This document shows, piece after piece, positions 1 through 7,605 of a DNA stretch of 32,473 bases. This stretch comes from JAJFFW01 sp963922595. Its GTDB lineage: Bacteria; Pseudomonadota; Alphaproteobacteria; Caulobacterales; Parvularculaceae. Below the pieces are notes generated by a model, which saw nothing but the letters and a program-made list of their open reading frames with translations, did no database searches and was not told the origin of the DNA. Both the position numbers and the translations under genes were made by a program. Numbering within the stretch: the stretch's first letter is position 1; every line of letters begins with the position of its first letter. The DNA is taken from contig CAWUIM010000032.1 in NCBI GenBank assembly GCA_963922595.1, forward strand, positions 1-32,473, written 5' to 3'.

Positions 1-744
1 GGCGACGTGACAGCCGCGGCGATGGACCTCGGCGACGTGGCGTCGGTGCGCAAATTCGCGGCCGACTTTCTGGACGGCCACAAGACCCTCGACCTTCTCA
101 TCAATAACGCCGGCATCATGGCCTGCCCCGAGACCCGCGTCGGCCCGGGGTGGGAGGCGCAATTCGCCACCAACCATATCGGCCATTTCGTGTTGACCAA
201 CGAACTGGCGCCGGCGCTCGCGAAAGCGGGCGGCGCGCGCGTGGTTGCGCTTTCCTCCCTCGCCAATAAGCGCTCGCCGGTCCTGTTTGACGATATCAAT
301 TTCGAAAAAGAACCCTACGACAAATGGGTCGCCTACGCCCAGTCGAAGACGGCGAATTCCCTCTTCGCGGTTGAACTGGACGCGCGGATGAAAGACCGCG
401 GCGTGCGCGCCTTCGCGGTGCATCCGGGTGGGATCATGACGCCGCTGCAACGCCATCTCGATACGGAGGAAATGGTCCAGCTCGGGTGGATGAACCCCGA
501 CGGCACCCAGCCGCCGGAAGTCGCCGCCATCTTCAAGACGCCGGAAGAAGGCGCCTCAACGACTGTCTGGTGCGCGCTCAGCCCGCAACTCGACGGGATC
601 GGCGGCGTCTATTGCGAAGACCTCGACGTCGCCAATGTGGCGGGCGAAGACAGCGTCCGCTGGCTCGACGTCGCGCCCTGGGCTGTTGATCGCGAGGCTG
701 CGGCCAAACTCTGGGTCGTCACGGAGGCGATGTTGGCGGGTTGA
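1..744 (+). CDS. SDR family oxidoreductase, 5' end cut by the window
   Basis: Short-chain dehydrogenase/reductase, an NAD(P)-dependent cytoplasmic oxidoreductase of the retinol-dehydrogenase/WW-domain-oxidoreductase-like subgroup. The reading frame is open from base 1, so the N-terminal Rossmann segment with the TGxxxGxG cofactor loop lies outside the window. Visible family marks are the LINNAGIM strand (NNAG motif), a serine in VVALSSLAN, and the catalytic YAQSK (Tyr-x-x-x-Lys). A HPGG segment follows, as is usual in this subgroup. The substrate cannot be told from sequence. A GTG at base 7 could in principle start a frame, but a protein starting there would lack the cofactor site, so truncation by the window edge is far more likely. 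The next gene on the same strand starts about 85 bases downstream and is functionally unrelated. Confidence 0.88.
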   Translation, partial: GDVTAAAMDLGDVASVRKFAADFLDGHKTLDLLINNAGIMACPETRVGPGWEAQFATNHIGHFVLTNELAPALAKAGGARVVALSSLANKRSPVLFDDINFEKEPYDKWVAYAQSKTANSLFAVELDARMKDRGVRAFAVHPGGIMTPLQRHLDTEEMVQLGWMNPDGTQPPEVAAIFKTPEEGASTTVWCALSPQLDGIGGVYCEDLDVANVAGEDSVRWLDVAPWAVDREAAAKLWVVTEAMLAG

Positions 745-828
745 AGCCCCGCCACGCTACGCATCCTTAATTTGAGAGCCGCCGCCTTTGTGCTTATCGT
801 TTCCGCGTGACCGTCGAGGAGCTGCGGT

Positions 829-1629
829 ATGAGCACGAACCTCTCTACCCTTCGTTTGCCTACGGACGGCATGGGGAAGGGCGCGTCAGGCGATGATGTG
901 CGCGCCATGCAGTCCTATTTGCGGCATTACGGCTATATTCAGGACGCGATAGGTGTTTGCCGCGACGGCGATTTCGACGCGGAGACCGAGCGGGCGCTTT
1001 GTCTGTATCAAAATTGTATGGGCCTGCCGGAGACGGGGCGTCTCGATGAGGCGACCTTGTGCGAGATGGGCAAGCCGCGCTGCGGCGTGCCGGATATTGC
1101 GCCGCTCGCCGCGCCGTTCACCACGGTGAGCCGATGGGACAAGCTGGGTCTGACCTACGCCTTCGACACCTTCTCGTCGAAGCTGGCGCAAAGCGATATT
1201 GAACGCGACACGGGCCGCGCTTTTGATTTGTGGGCGGCGCACTGCGCGTTATCGTTCGAGCCCGCCGCGGAGGGCGGCGCGGTCGATATCGCCATCGCCT
1301 TCGCCACCGGTGCGCATGGCGACGGCGCGCCCTTTGACGGCGCGTCGGGCGTCTTGGCGCACGCTTATTTTCCGCCGCCAAATGGCGGCCCGCTCGCGGG
1401 TGATACGCATTTTGACGATGACGAGCGCTGGACCTGCGCGATGACGGATGCGGAGGGGATCGATTATCTCACCGTCGCCGCCCATGAGTTCGGCCACGCG
1501 ATCGGTCTCGGCCACAGCCGGCGGCGCGCGGCGCTCATGTTCCCCAGCTATTCCGGTCCGCACCGCTATCTCGACCAGGACGATATCGCCGGATGTCAGT
1601 CCTTGTACGGAGCGCCGCTGACGAGTTGA
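829..1629 (+). CDS. Matrixin (MMP-like) zinc metalloprotease with propeptide and cysteine switch
   Basis: A 266-residue protein with the layout of a minimal matrix metalloproteinase. Residues about 17-80 form a peptidoglycan-binding-like helical domain, the same fold as MMP propeptides. Next comes the cysteine-switch motif PRCGVPD (Cys85), whose cysteine caps the catalytic zinc in latent MMPs. The catalytic domain holds the structural metal-site segments (DGASGVLAHAYFPP and GDTHFDDDERW), the zinc motif HEFGHAIGLGH (His219, Glu220, His223, His229) and the Met-turn methionine (Met237). There is no hemopexin domain and no recognisable N-terminal signal peptide, which is odd for a zymogen protease; secretion by another route is possible. 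The start is supported by GAGGAG seven bases upstream of ATG. The gene sits alone between an SDR and a repeat-flanked nuclease. Proteolytic activity is expected from the family; the substrate is unknown. Confidence 0.93.
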   Translation: MSTNLSTLRLPTDGMGKGASGDDVRAMQSYLRHYGYIQDAIGVCRDGDFDAETERALCLYQNCMGLPETGRLDEATLCEMGKPRCGVPDIAPLAAPFTTVSRWDKLGLTYAFDTFSSKLAQSDIERDTGRAFDLWAAHCALSFEPAAEGGAVDIAIAFATGAHGDGAPFDGASGVLAHAYFPPPNGGPLAGDTHFDDDERWTCAMTDAEGIDYLTVAAHEFGHAIGLGHSRRRAALMFPSYSGPHRYLDQDDIAGCQSLYGAPLTS

Positions 1630-1689
1630 TCGGAACGGTTTTGCGGCGGTGCGAACGGGGAGGTTATTGCCCTCGACTCTAACGTCATG

Positions 1690-1719
1690 CGCCTTCCCGC
1701 GGTTTGACCGCGGGATCCA
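1690..1719 (+). repeat. Palindromic repeat, left copy flanking the GIY-YIG gene
   Basis: A 30-base element whose core CCCGCGG-TTTGA-CCGCGGG forms a 7-bp perfect hairpin. It recurs in inverted orientation after the nuclease gene with one mismatch (T for C in the loop), extending through GGATCCA on one side. It resembles the short GC-rich palindromes scattered between genes in many alphaproteobacteria. Confidence 0.85.
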
Positions 1720-1739
1720 GGACGCGCCATCTTCTCCAG

Positions 1740-2036
1740 ATGGCGCAATATGACTTCATCGCTGTCTATATGCTGACAAATCAGAAACTGGGGACGCTCT
1801 ATACCGGCGTGACATCCGATCTGCCAAAACGCCTTGAGCAGCATCGTACCGGAACCGGATCAATCTTTACCAGAAAATACAAATTGATGCGCCTCGTCTG
1901 GTTTGAGCCGCATGAAACAATGGATACGGCGTTTCAGCGCGAGCGGCGTATCAAAGAATGGAAACGGTCATGGAAAATCGCGTTGATCGAAAAAGACAAT
2001 CCGGATTGGCGTGATCTTACCGATAAAGTGATATGA
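1740..2036 (+). CDS. Small GIY-YIG nuclease family protein
   Basis: A 98-residue single-domain GIY-YIG endonuclease-like protein (COG2827/YhbQ-type). The diagnostic strands are VYMLTNQ (GIY equivalent) and LYTGVTS (YIG equivalent), followed by KRLEQHR with the conserved Arg and His. The C-terminal KEWKRSWK and NPDWRDL segments are typical of this small bacterial subgroup. The ATG at 1740 is preferred over an in-frame TTG at 1704, because 1704 lies inside the flanking palindrome and adds residues the family lacks. The gene fills almost the whole space between two inverted copies of a palindromic repeat and has lower GC than its neighbours. Both facts suggest it belongs to a small mobile or repeat-associated unit. 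The cellular role of these stand-alone proteins is poorly known; DNA repair or mobility are possible. Confidence 0.88.
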   Translation: MAQYDFIAVYMLTNQKLGTLYTGVTSDLPKRLEQHRTGTGSIFTRKYKLMRLVWFEPHETMDTAFQRERRIKEWKRSWKIALIEKDNPDWRDLTDKVI

Positions 2037-2047
2037 GCCGAGAGCCA

Positions 2048-2077
2048 TGGATCCCGCGGTCAAGCCGCGGGAAGGCG
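2048..2077 (-). repeat. Palindromic repeat, right copy flanking the GIY-YIG gene
   Basis: Reverse-complement copy of the element at 1690-1719, matching 29 of 30 positions. The core CCCGCGG-TCAAG-CCGCGGG is itself a hairpin. It begins 12 bases after the nuclease stop codon. Confidence 0.85.
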
Positions 2078-2150
2078 AGGGGTGGGAAAACTGACGCTGA
2101 GGGTCCGCTCTTGCCGACTTCCAAAAATAGCCATGCCCAACCCGGCGCTT

Positions 2151-2927
2151 CTACTCCCCATTGTCGCTGACGAGCACCGGGCCGGCGGCGCCGTTGCCGC
2201 TGCTGTCTTTGACCACGCCGAGCCGGCGGGCCACTTCGCGATAGGCTTCGACAACGCCGCCGAGATCTTTGCGGAAGCGGTCCTTGTCGAGGATGTCGCC
2301 GCTTTCAATGTCCCATAGGCGGCAACTGTCGGGGCTGATTTCGTCGGCGAGGATCAGCCGCATCATTTCGCCTTCATATTGGCGCCCGAACTCAAGTTTG
2401 AAGTCCACCAGCTTGATGCCGACGGCGGCGAACATGCCGGAGAGGAAATCATTGACGCGCAAGGCGAGCGACATCATGTCGTCAATCTCTTGCGGGTTCG
2501 CCCAATTGAACGCGGTGATGTGTTCTTCGGCGACCATCGGATCACCGAGCTCGTCATTTTTGTAATAGAACTCGATCACCGAGCGGGGCAGGGCGGCGCC
2601 GTTCTCAAGGCCGAGCCGCTTGGCGATGGACCCGGCGGCCACGTTGCGCACGACCACTTCCAGCGGAATAATCTCCACCTGCCGCACCAATTGCTCGCGC
2701 ATGTTCAGCCGGCGGATAAAATGGGTCGGCACGCCGATGCGCTCGACGCCGGTCATGATGAATTCCGAAATCCGGTTATTGAGAACGCCCTTGCCTTCGA
2801 GGACCGCATGTTTCTGATTGTTGAAAGCGGTGGCGTCGTCCTTGAAATACTGGATGACCGTGCCCGGTTCCGGGCCCTCGAAAATGATCTTGGCCTTGCC
2901 TTCGTAGATCTGCTTGCGCCGCGGCAT
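2151..2927 (-). CDS. purC: Phosphoribosylaminoimidazole-succinocarboxamide synthase (SAICAR synthetase)
   Basis: Cytosolic enzyme of de novo purine synthesis. It uses ATP to join aspartate to CAIR, giving SAICAR. The 258-residue protein covers the full family length. The N-terminus IYEGKAKIIFEG is the characteristic ATP-binding KxIY-GKAK-type segment. Also present are the VPTHF and EIIPLEVVVRNVAAGS blocks, the latter being the classic PurC signature, and the KLVDFKLEFG and LILADEISPDSCRLWD blocks that form the active site. The C-terminus carries a short low-complexity Gly/Ser tail. The gene stands alone, divergent from the zeta-inhibitor gene across 185 bases that contain a strong inverted repeat. 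An AAGGA lies 11 bases before the ATG. Confidence 0.97.
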   Translation of the reverse strand: MPRRKQIYEGKAKIIFEGPEPGTVIQYFKDDATAFNNQKHAVLEGKGVLNNRISEFIMTGVERIGVPTHFIRRLNMREQLVRQVEIIPLEVVVRNVAAGSIAKRLGLENGAALPRSVIEFYYKNDELGDPMVAEEHITAFNWANPQEIDDMMSLALRVNDFLSGMFAAVGIKLVDFKLEFGRQYEGEMMRLILADEISPDSCRLWDIESGDILDKDRFRKDLGGVVEAYREVARRLGVVKDSSGNGAAGPVLVSDNGE

Positions 2928-3006
2928 AGATAGGGGTGTCCTTCATCGAAACGCGCCTTTTAGGGCGTCGCGCCAGTCTAGGGAAGCCCAAAAACCAGCC
3001 CTCAAT

Positions 3007-3040
3007 TTGGCCCGCCGGCCGCCATTGCGGGGCGGGCCAA
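3007..3040. promoter_or_regulatory. Inverted repeat in the divergent purC / zeta-inhibitor promoter region
   Basis: A perfect 10-bp inverted repeat, TTGGCCCGCC and GGCGGGCCAA, separated by 14 bases. Both flanking genes are transcribed away from it, so it cannot be a terminator for either. A TTATAC-like -10 element follows directly (3045-3050) on the plus strand. It could be an operator or simply a leader structure. Confidence 0.45.
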
Positions 3041-3112
3041 CCGGTTATACATAAAACGCGTTAACGGAAAGGGCGACGCAAGCGTCGCCGAAAAAGCGCA
3101 AGGATTTCAGTC

Positions 3113-3436
3113 ATGTCCGGATTCGACGATCGCAAAGACAAGTTTGAGAGCAAGTTCGCCCATGATGCGGCGTTGAAATTCAAGGCCGAAGCGCGCCGCA
3201 ACAAGTTGCTCGGCGCATGGGCCGCGGGGCTTTTGGGCCTTGAGGGCGAGAAGGCGGACGCCTACGCCAAGTCGGTGATTATGGCCGACCTTGAAGAGGC
3301 GGGCGACGAGGATGTGTTCCGTAAATTGCGCAAGGACTTTGACGACGCGGGCGTTGAACAATCCGACCACCAGATCCGCCGCCATATGGACGAGATGCTC
3401 GCCAAGGCCGTCGATGAAATTCAGAACGAAGGTTAG
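3113..3436 (+). CDS. DUF1476 protein, F1-ATPase inhibitor zeta subunit
   Basis: A 107-residue helical protein of the DUF1476 family, whose Paracoccus denitrificans member is the zeta subunit that inhibits ATP hydrolysis by the F1Fo-ATP synthase. The sequence is typical over its whole length: the FDDRKDKFESKFAHD N-terminus, which corresponds to the inhibitory region, then ARRNKLLGAWAAGLLG, then a charged helical C-terminus ending RRHMDEMLAKAVDEI. The start is backed by AAGGA eight bases upstream. The gene is single and not linked to atp genes. Its TAG stop overlaps the TAA stop of the convergent membrane-protein gene in a shared four-base TTAG. The family is essentially restricted to alphaproteobacteria, which supports the taxonomic reading. 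Confidence 0.9.
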   Translation: MSGFDDRKDKFESKFAHDAALKFKAEARRNKLLGAWAAGLLGLEGEKADAYAKSVIMADLEEAGDEDVFRKLRKDFDDAGVEQSDHQIRRHMDEMLAKAVDEIQNEG

Positions 3437-3831
3437 CGTCTTATTGCGCGACCGCTCCGCACCAGCGCGGGCGCGCGCTCGCGGAGAATAGGCGCCTCTA
3501 TTCGCGGCGGGACGCCCTTTTCGCGCGGCTCGTCGGGCGGGAGCAGAAAGATCGCCGTTCCGATAGATGCGGCGCCGAATGTCAACGCGAAGACCATCGC
3601 CAACATAAAAAGAGCGAGCGGTCCGGAAGGGCTGGCGGAGATTAACGTGCGCAACTGCGCCACGTCGAAATGCAGGATCGCTGTAAGGAACGCCCAGCCG
3701 ATTACAGCGCCGGCAAGCGCGTTGGAAATGAACAAGCGCAACAGCCGATCGTCCCGCCGCCCAGAAGACCGTCGGGGCTTGTTCACTGCTTGAGCGTCTG
3801 GCGTTTCCAGCATCGATCTGCTTTTGTTCAT
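3433..3831 (-). CDS. Small membrane protein with two transmembrane helices
   Basis: A 132-residue protein if started at the ATG at 3831 (MNKSRSML). The longer upstream frame has no family-like residues and overlaps the start of the divergent SDR. After a basic N-terminus come two hydrophobic segments: one around residues 35-55 (LFISNALAGAVIGWAFLTAI) and one around 75-98 (PLALFMLAMVFALTFGAAS). A cytoplasmic Arg/Pro-rich tail ends the protein. I recognise it as the kind of conserved inner-membrane hypothetical protein found in many alphaproteobacteria, but no function is known to me. An alternative start, MLETP, lies 15 bases further in. Confidence 0.7.
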   Translation of the reverse strand: MNKSRSMLETPDAQAVNKPRRSSGRRDDRLLRLFISNALAGAVIGWAFLTAILHFDVAQLRTLISASPSGPLALFMLAMVFALTFGAASIGTAIFLLPPDEPREKGVPPRIEAPILRERAPALVRSGRAIRR

Positions 3832-3893
3832 CACGCTTGAGCATACGAAACATCGGCGCGAACAGATTGTCCGCCGAAAACGAGGAGCCTGCG

Positions 3894-4661
3894 ATGGGAC
3901 GCGTTGAGGGAAAAAAAGCATTCATCACCGGCGGCGCGCAAGGTCTCGGCGCCTGTTTCGCGCATATGCTTGCCGACGAGGGCGCCAAAGTCGCGGTCAC
4001 GGACGTCAATGTGAAGGGCGCGTCGGAGACGGCGGCCGCCATCAACGAAAAACACCCCGGCGCCGCGTTCGCCTTCGCCCACGACGTGACCTCTGAGGAG
4101 GATTGGAAAACGTCACTGAAAGATGCGGCCGAGGCCATGGGCGGGATCAGCATCCTTATCAACAATGCGGGCATCGGCTCTTACGGCAATATCGAGACGG
4201 AGACATATGAGACGTGGCGGCGCGTTCAGGCGGTCGATGTGGACGCAATCTTCACCGGCACGCAGCTCGCCATGCCGTATCTGAAAGACAACCAGCCGGG
4301 ATCGATCATCAACATCTCATCGATTTCGGGCATGCGTGCGGATGCGAATTTCCTGAGCTATAATGCGGCGAAAGCAGCGGTGTTGATGATGTCAAAATCA
4401 ATTGCGCTCCATTGCGCGCGCGAGGGATACGATATCAGGTCGAATTCCGTACACCCCGTTTTCACGCGCACGCCGATCCTCGAGCCGATGCTCGGCATGG
4501 GCGGGCCGGACGGTGAGAAAAAGCTGGTGCGCCAGATCCCGCTAAAACGCCTCGGCGAGCCGGAGGATGTGGGCTATTGCGTGCTTTATCTGGCGTCTGA
4601 CGAAAGCCGTTTTGTAACAGGTTCGGAGTTTAAAATCGACGGCGGCATCACTGCGCGGTAG
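3894..4661 (+). CDS. SDR family oxidoreductase (hydroxysteroid/cyclic-alcohol dehydrogenase type)
   Basis: A complete 255-residue classical short-chain dehydrogenase, expected to be a cytoplasmic NAD(P)(H)-dependent alcohol/ketone oxidoreductase. It has the cofactor loop TGGAQGLG near residue 12. An Asp after the second strand (VTDVN) suggests NAD preference. The NNAG motif is in LINNAGIGSYG, the catalytic Ser in NISSISG, and Tyr/Lys in YNAAK. The family C-terminal block VTGSEFKIDGG closes the protein. The ATG at 3894 is chosen because a GAGGAG sits just upstream and the residues before it do not belong to the fold. The relatives I recall act on hydroxysteroids or cyclic alcohols, but the substrate cannot be fixed from sequence. 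Confidence 0.92.
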   Translation: MGRVEGKKAFITGGAQGLGACFAHMLADEGAKVAVTDVNVKGASETAAAINEKHPGAAFAFAHDVTSEEDWKTSLKDAAEAMGGISILINNAGIGSYGNIETETYETWRRVQAVDVDAIFTGTQLAMPYLKDNQPGSIINISSISGMRADANFLSYNAAKAAVLMMSKSIALHCAREGYDIRSNSVHPVFTRTPILEPMLGMGGPDGEKKLVRQIPLKRLGEPEDVGYCVLYLASDESRFVTGSEFKIDGGITAR

Positions 4662-4669
4662 CCGCCCGC

Positions 4670-5254
4670 CTACCGGGCCCAGGGCCCAAATCCCAGAAAC
4701 TGAGCAATAAGCGCTGCGCCAAGCGAAAGCGAGAGCACGGCCAATGTGATCGTCGCAGCGTAGGTAAAGGTCGGGCGACTATTTTCGGGCGGCGTGTCGT
4801 CGGAAAGGCTGATCGGCGCGCCCATCGTTTCGCCGAGCCAACTCACCTGATCTTTTGGCATCAGAATTTTGACATCGGGCGCGCTTGCGAATTCTAGCTC
4901 CACCGAGGGCGCATTAAGATACCAGCGTTGCTTCCACCCTTGAATATCCTTGAACGGAATGAATAGGGGCTTGTGAAATATCGAGAAGGGCCTGAACAGG
5001 CGCAACACGACGCCGTCGTTAAGAACGCCGATGGTCACGATCCCGTTGTAGGAATTGTAAGCCGGCCCGTGACCGTAGAGAACGGCGTTTTGAAACTGTT
5101 TTTCGGCGACAGGCCCCGAGGCGGGCGGACCATATCGTTCGGCGAGATATCGCCAGCGATACGAGCTTCGATAGAGCATAAAGGCCATCAAGCCTGCAAA
5201 AACGCTGAGGCCGAAGGCGAAACGCGTGAAGGTCGGAAGAAGATCAACAATCAT
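4670..5254 (-). CDS. Membrane protein of unknown function
   Basis: A 194-residue protein, not recognised as a named family. The ATG at 5254 has AGGA at good spacing, which makes it the best start. One hydrophobic segment lies near the N-terminus (residues about 8-28, FAFGLSVFAGLMAFMLY) and a second near the C-terminus (about 165-188, AATITLAVLSLSLGAALIAQ). Between them is a soluble beta-rich stretch with YNSYNGIVTIGVLNDGVVLRL and FKDIQGW, which looks PH-like (a fold that reads membrane or peptide surfaces); this is only an impression. It lies 34 bases downstream of the lipoprotein gene on the same strand and may be co-transcribed with it. Confidence 0.72.
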   Translation of the reverse strand: MIVDLLPTFTRFAFGLSVFAGLMAFMLYRSSYRWRYLAERYGPPASGPVAEKQFQNAVLYGHGPAYNSYNGIVTIGVLNDGVVLRLFRPFSIFHKPLFIPFKDIQGWKQRWYLNAPSVELEFASAPDVKILMPKDQVSWLGETMGAPISLSDDTPPENSRPTFTYAATITLAVLSLSLGAALIAQFLGFGPWAR

Positions 5255-5288
5255 TAGAGATTCCTGCGCCCAACGATTCGGCGCCCTC

Positions 5289-5828
5289 CTAGCGGCACGC
5301 GCCAATGCGCCTGGCGTCGATCAGCGATCGCAATTGCTCGATGGTCTTCATGGCGAGTTTCATTTGTAAGGGGCTGATCTCGCTGGCGCCCTCTTTCATC
5401 GTCGCGTCAAACTTGATCCGCGCCTCAAGCGAAACACTGTCCGCGGCGACGACGCCGTCATAAATGAAGCTGTTTGTCCCCGTTGCAAGTTTTGGATCAG
5501 CCGCGCAGATGACTTCTCCGGCGACGGCGTTTCCTTCGCGGGGGAGACGTTCGGGTCGGCAGGCGCCGCTCACGAGGAAGTAGTTTTCCGCAAGCATATG
5601 CGCAAATGCGGCGCGCCCGCTTTCTCGCAGACACGTCGTCACTGTTTTTTCGCTCTGGCTTCGCGCGCCGCCGAAGCCGTTCGAAACGCTGACCTCGTAA
5701 AGACCGGGCTCAGGGTCCACGGGCGTTTGTTCCTGAGGCGCGGGATCTTCCGCGCAGGCGCTAAGGGAAAGACCGGCGAACGCCGCCGCCAATTTGTGTC
5801 CATAAGGAAAACGACGCTTCATTGTCAT
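5289..5828 (-). CDS. DUF3617-like lipoprotein
   Basis: A 179-residue predicted lipoprotein. A basic N-terminus and hydrophobic run end in the lipobox LSAC, with Cys25 as the expected lipid-modified residue; Pro- and Glu-rich linker residues follow. The mature part begins with PEPGLYEVSVS, and conserved-looking cysteines follow in TTCLRESG, SGACRPERL, GEVICAAD and near the C-terminus (IGACR). This pattern resembles the DUF3617 family of periplasmic proteins of unknown function. GGAG lies five bases before the chosen ATG at 5828; another ATG six bases in is possible. It probably forms a short transcription unit with the downstream membrane protein. Confidence 0.75.
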   Translation of the reverse strand: MTMKRRFPYGHKLAAAFAGLSLSACAEDPAPQEQTPVDPEPGLYEVSVSNGFGGARSQSEKTVTTCLRESGRAAFAHMLAENYFLVSGACRPERLPREGNAVAGEVICAADPKLATGTNSFIYDGVVAADSVSLEARIKFDATMKEGASEISPLQMKLAMKTIEQLRSLIDARRIGACR

Positions 5829-5935
5829 GTAAACTCCGGCGATCAGTTTCGACCGCCAGGGTACTGCGCGCATGCTTAAGGATTTGTTGTGAATGAAGGG
5901 CGAGCGCCGGGCGCGGCCGCTGTAAATCCTGGGCT

Positions 5936-7345
5936 CTAAGCCGCGCGCCGGCGGTTCCGCGCCTTATTTCCTGGCTTGGCGGCCTGCGCCGGGCGACGCT
6001 GTTTGTCGTTCTTGGCTTTTGGCGCGCTTGCTTTTCCGTGCGCAGAATTTGGCACGGGCTTTGTCTTATTGGCCTTGCGAGTGCTCCCAGTTGATCGTTT
6101 CGCACCCTCGCCAGCGGCTCCGGACTTCGCAGGCCGCCGTTTTTTGAACGGTCGCGCAGGACGGGCTCGGCCTGCTTTCTTCGCCGTTCGCGGTCCATGC
6201 GCCGGCGGATCAATGTGGAAGTCGTGATCGGCGTCAATCCTGATTTTCTGTTTCAGGAGTTTTTCAATATCGCGCAGGAGCGCGATATCTTCGGGCGAGC
6301 AGATCGAAAGCGCGATCCCTGTTTCGCCATTGCGGCCCGTGCGGCCCACGCGATGAACATAGGATTCCGGCTCAAGCGGTAAATCGAAATTGATGACGCG
6401 CGCGATCCCCGGCACGTCGATGCCGCGAGCCGCAACGTCGGTTGCGATGAGAATATCCACTGCGCCCGTGCGGAACCGGTTAAGCGTGCGCTGGCGCTGG
6501 CGCTGATTGCGGTCGCCATGGATGGCGTCTGTTTTGAGACCGGTCTTTGCGAGATCCCGGCTCAGCTTGTCGGCGCCGCGCTTCGTCTTTGTAAAGATGA
6601 TGGACTGCCCATCTTCATGCGCATGCAGCAACTTCTTTAAAAGCTTTCTTTTGTCGTCGCGATCAGCATGCATCACGCAATGATCGACCTGTGCTGAGAC
6701 GGCGATCTTCCGTGCAATATCGACGCGCACGGGGTCGCGCAGCAGGGTTTTCGTTAATCCCTCGACGGATTTGTTGATGGTCGCCGAAAAGAGGATTGTC
6801 TGGTGCGGCTTCGGCAGGGCCTTTGAGATCGCCTTTACGTCGTTGACAAAGCCCATATCCAGCATGCGGTCGGCTTCGTCGAGAATAAAGGTGGTGGTTT
6901 CGTCGAAGCGAACGGAGCCGCGGCGCACATGATCCATCAGACGGCCGGGCGTCGCGATGAGGATATCGACACCGGATTTGAGCTTGTTGAGTTGTTTGTT
7001 CATGGGCGCGCCGCCGTAAATGACGGTCGACCGCAAATGAATGTAGCCGCTGAATTGCGCAAGCGCCTGGCCGATTTGTTGCGCCAGCTCGCGCGTCGGG
7101 GCAAGGATCAGGGCGCGCGGGCAGCCGGCGTGCAGATTGATCGGTTCGGCCAGCAATTTTTCGAGCATCGGGAGGAGAAACGCCGCCGTCTTGCCGGTGC
7201 CGGTATCGGCGAGGCCGATCAGGTCATGGCCCTCCATGAGGGCGGGGATCGCTTGCGCCTGGATGGCGGTGGGCGTTTCAAATTGATGTTTTTCGAGGGC
7301 GCGCAACAGGGGCGCGCCCAGGCCGAGCGCCTTGAAAGTCGTCAT
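5936..7345 (-). CDS. DEAD-box ATP-dependent RNA helicase, RhlE type, with basic tail
   Basis: A 469-residue DEAD-box RNA helicase, which remodels RNA structure in the cytoplasm (ribosome assembly, RNA decay). All core motifs are visible: Q motif (FETPTAIQAQ), motif I ADTGTGKT (residues 46-53), PTRELAQQ, DEAD (156-159), SAT (187-189), and motif VI HRVGRTGR. After about residue 370 comes a long, highly basic, Lys/Arg/Ala-rich tail of low complexity, typical of RhlE proteins and thought to bind RNA. The start at 7345 has AAGGA seven bases upstream; an upstream in-frame TTG (7360) is less likely. The window carries a second helicase of this type at 23483-24805. Confidence 0.94.
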   Translation of the reverse strand: MTTFKALGLGAPLLRALEKHQFETPTAIQAQAIPALMEGHDLIGLADTGTGKTAAFLLPMLEKLLAEPINLHAGCPRALILAPTRELAQQIGQALAQFSGYIHLRSTVIYGGAPMNKQLNKLKSGVDILIATPGRLMDHVRRGSVRFDETTTFILDEADRMLDMGFVNDVKAISKALPKPHQTILFSATINKSVEGLTKTLLRDPVRVDIARKIAVSAQVDHCVMHADRDDKRKLLKKLLHAHEDGQSIIFTKTKRGADKLSRDLAKTGLKTDAIHGDRNQRQRQRTLNRFRTGAVDILIATDVAARGIDVPGIARVINFDLPLEPESYVHRVGRTGRNGETGIALSICSPEDIALLRDIEKLLKQKIRIDADHDFHIDPPAHGPRTAKKAGRARPARPFKKRRPAKSGAAGEGAKRSTGSTRKANKTKPVPNSAHGKASAPKAKNDKQRRPAQAAKPGNKARNRRRAA

Positions 7346-7481
7346 CGTCTGGTCCTTCAACCGATCACCCCGCTGACCATTTCAGCAGGCATGCTTTCCG
7401 GTTGATAACGCGAAAGAAATTCTTTGGTCGGACCGGGCGCGGCTTAACTCTTCAGCCGCAAAAACACGAAGGCGGCAGGCT

Positions 7482-7586
7482 ATGGCGGAAACCGGCGGCC
7501 AGGTCAACCAGGGCGGAGGGAATGTCGGCGACGCGGGCGTTAACCAAATATCAGCCATAAACGGTCAAATTTTTACGGTTGTGTAA
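7482..7586 (+). CDS. Putative 34-residue Gly/Asn/Gln-rich small protein
   Basis: A short frame, too small for routine gene calling, encodes 34 residues starting MAETGGQVNQGGG and ending GQIFTVV. It has a GAAGG nine bases before the ATG. Its stop codon is followed directly by the AAAGGAG ribosome site of the methyltransferase-like gene, so the two look translationally arranged as one unit. The composition (nine Gly, four Asn, four Gln, no Cys) is unusual for chance translation of GC-rich DNA, and the VNQ triplet occurs twice. It might be a leader peptide or a small structural or precursor peptide. No function can be assigned, and non-coding status is not excluded. Confidence 0.4.
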   Translation: MAETGGQVNQGGGNVGDAGVNQISAINGQIFTVV

Positions 7587-7605
7587 AGAAAGGAGCGGGC
7601 CGCGC

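Noticed and set aside
3107..4174. 355-codon open frame on the minus strand
   Set aside because: It runs antisense across both the zeta-inhibitor gene and the SDR gene and has no family-like sequence.
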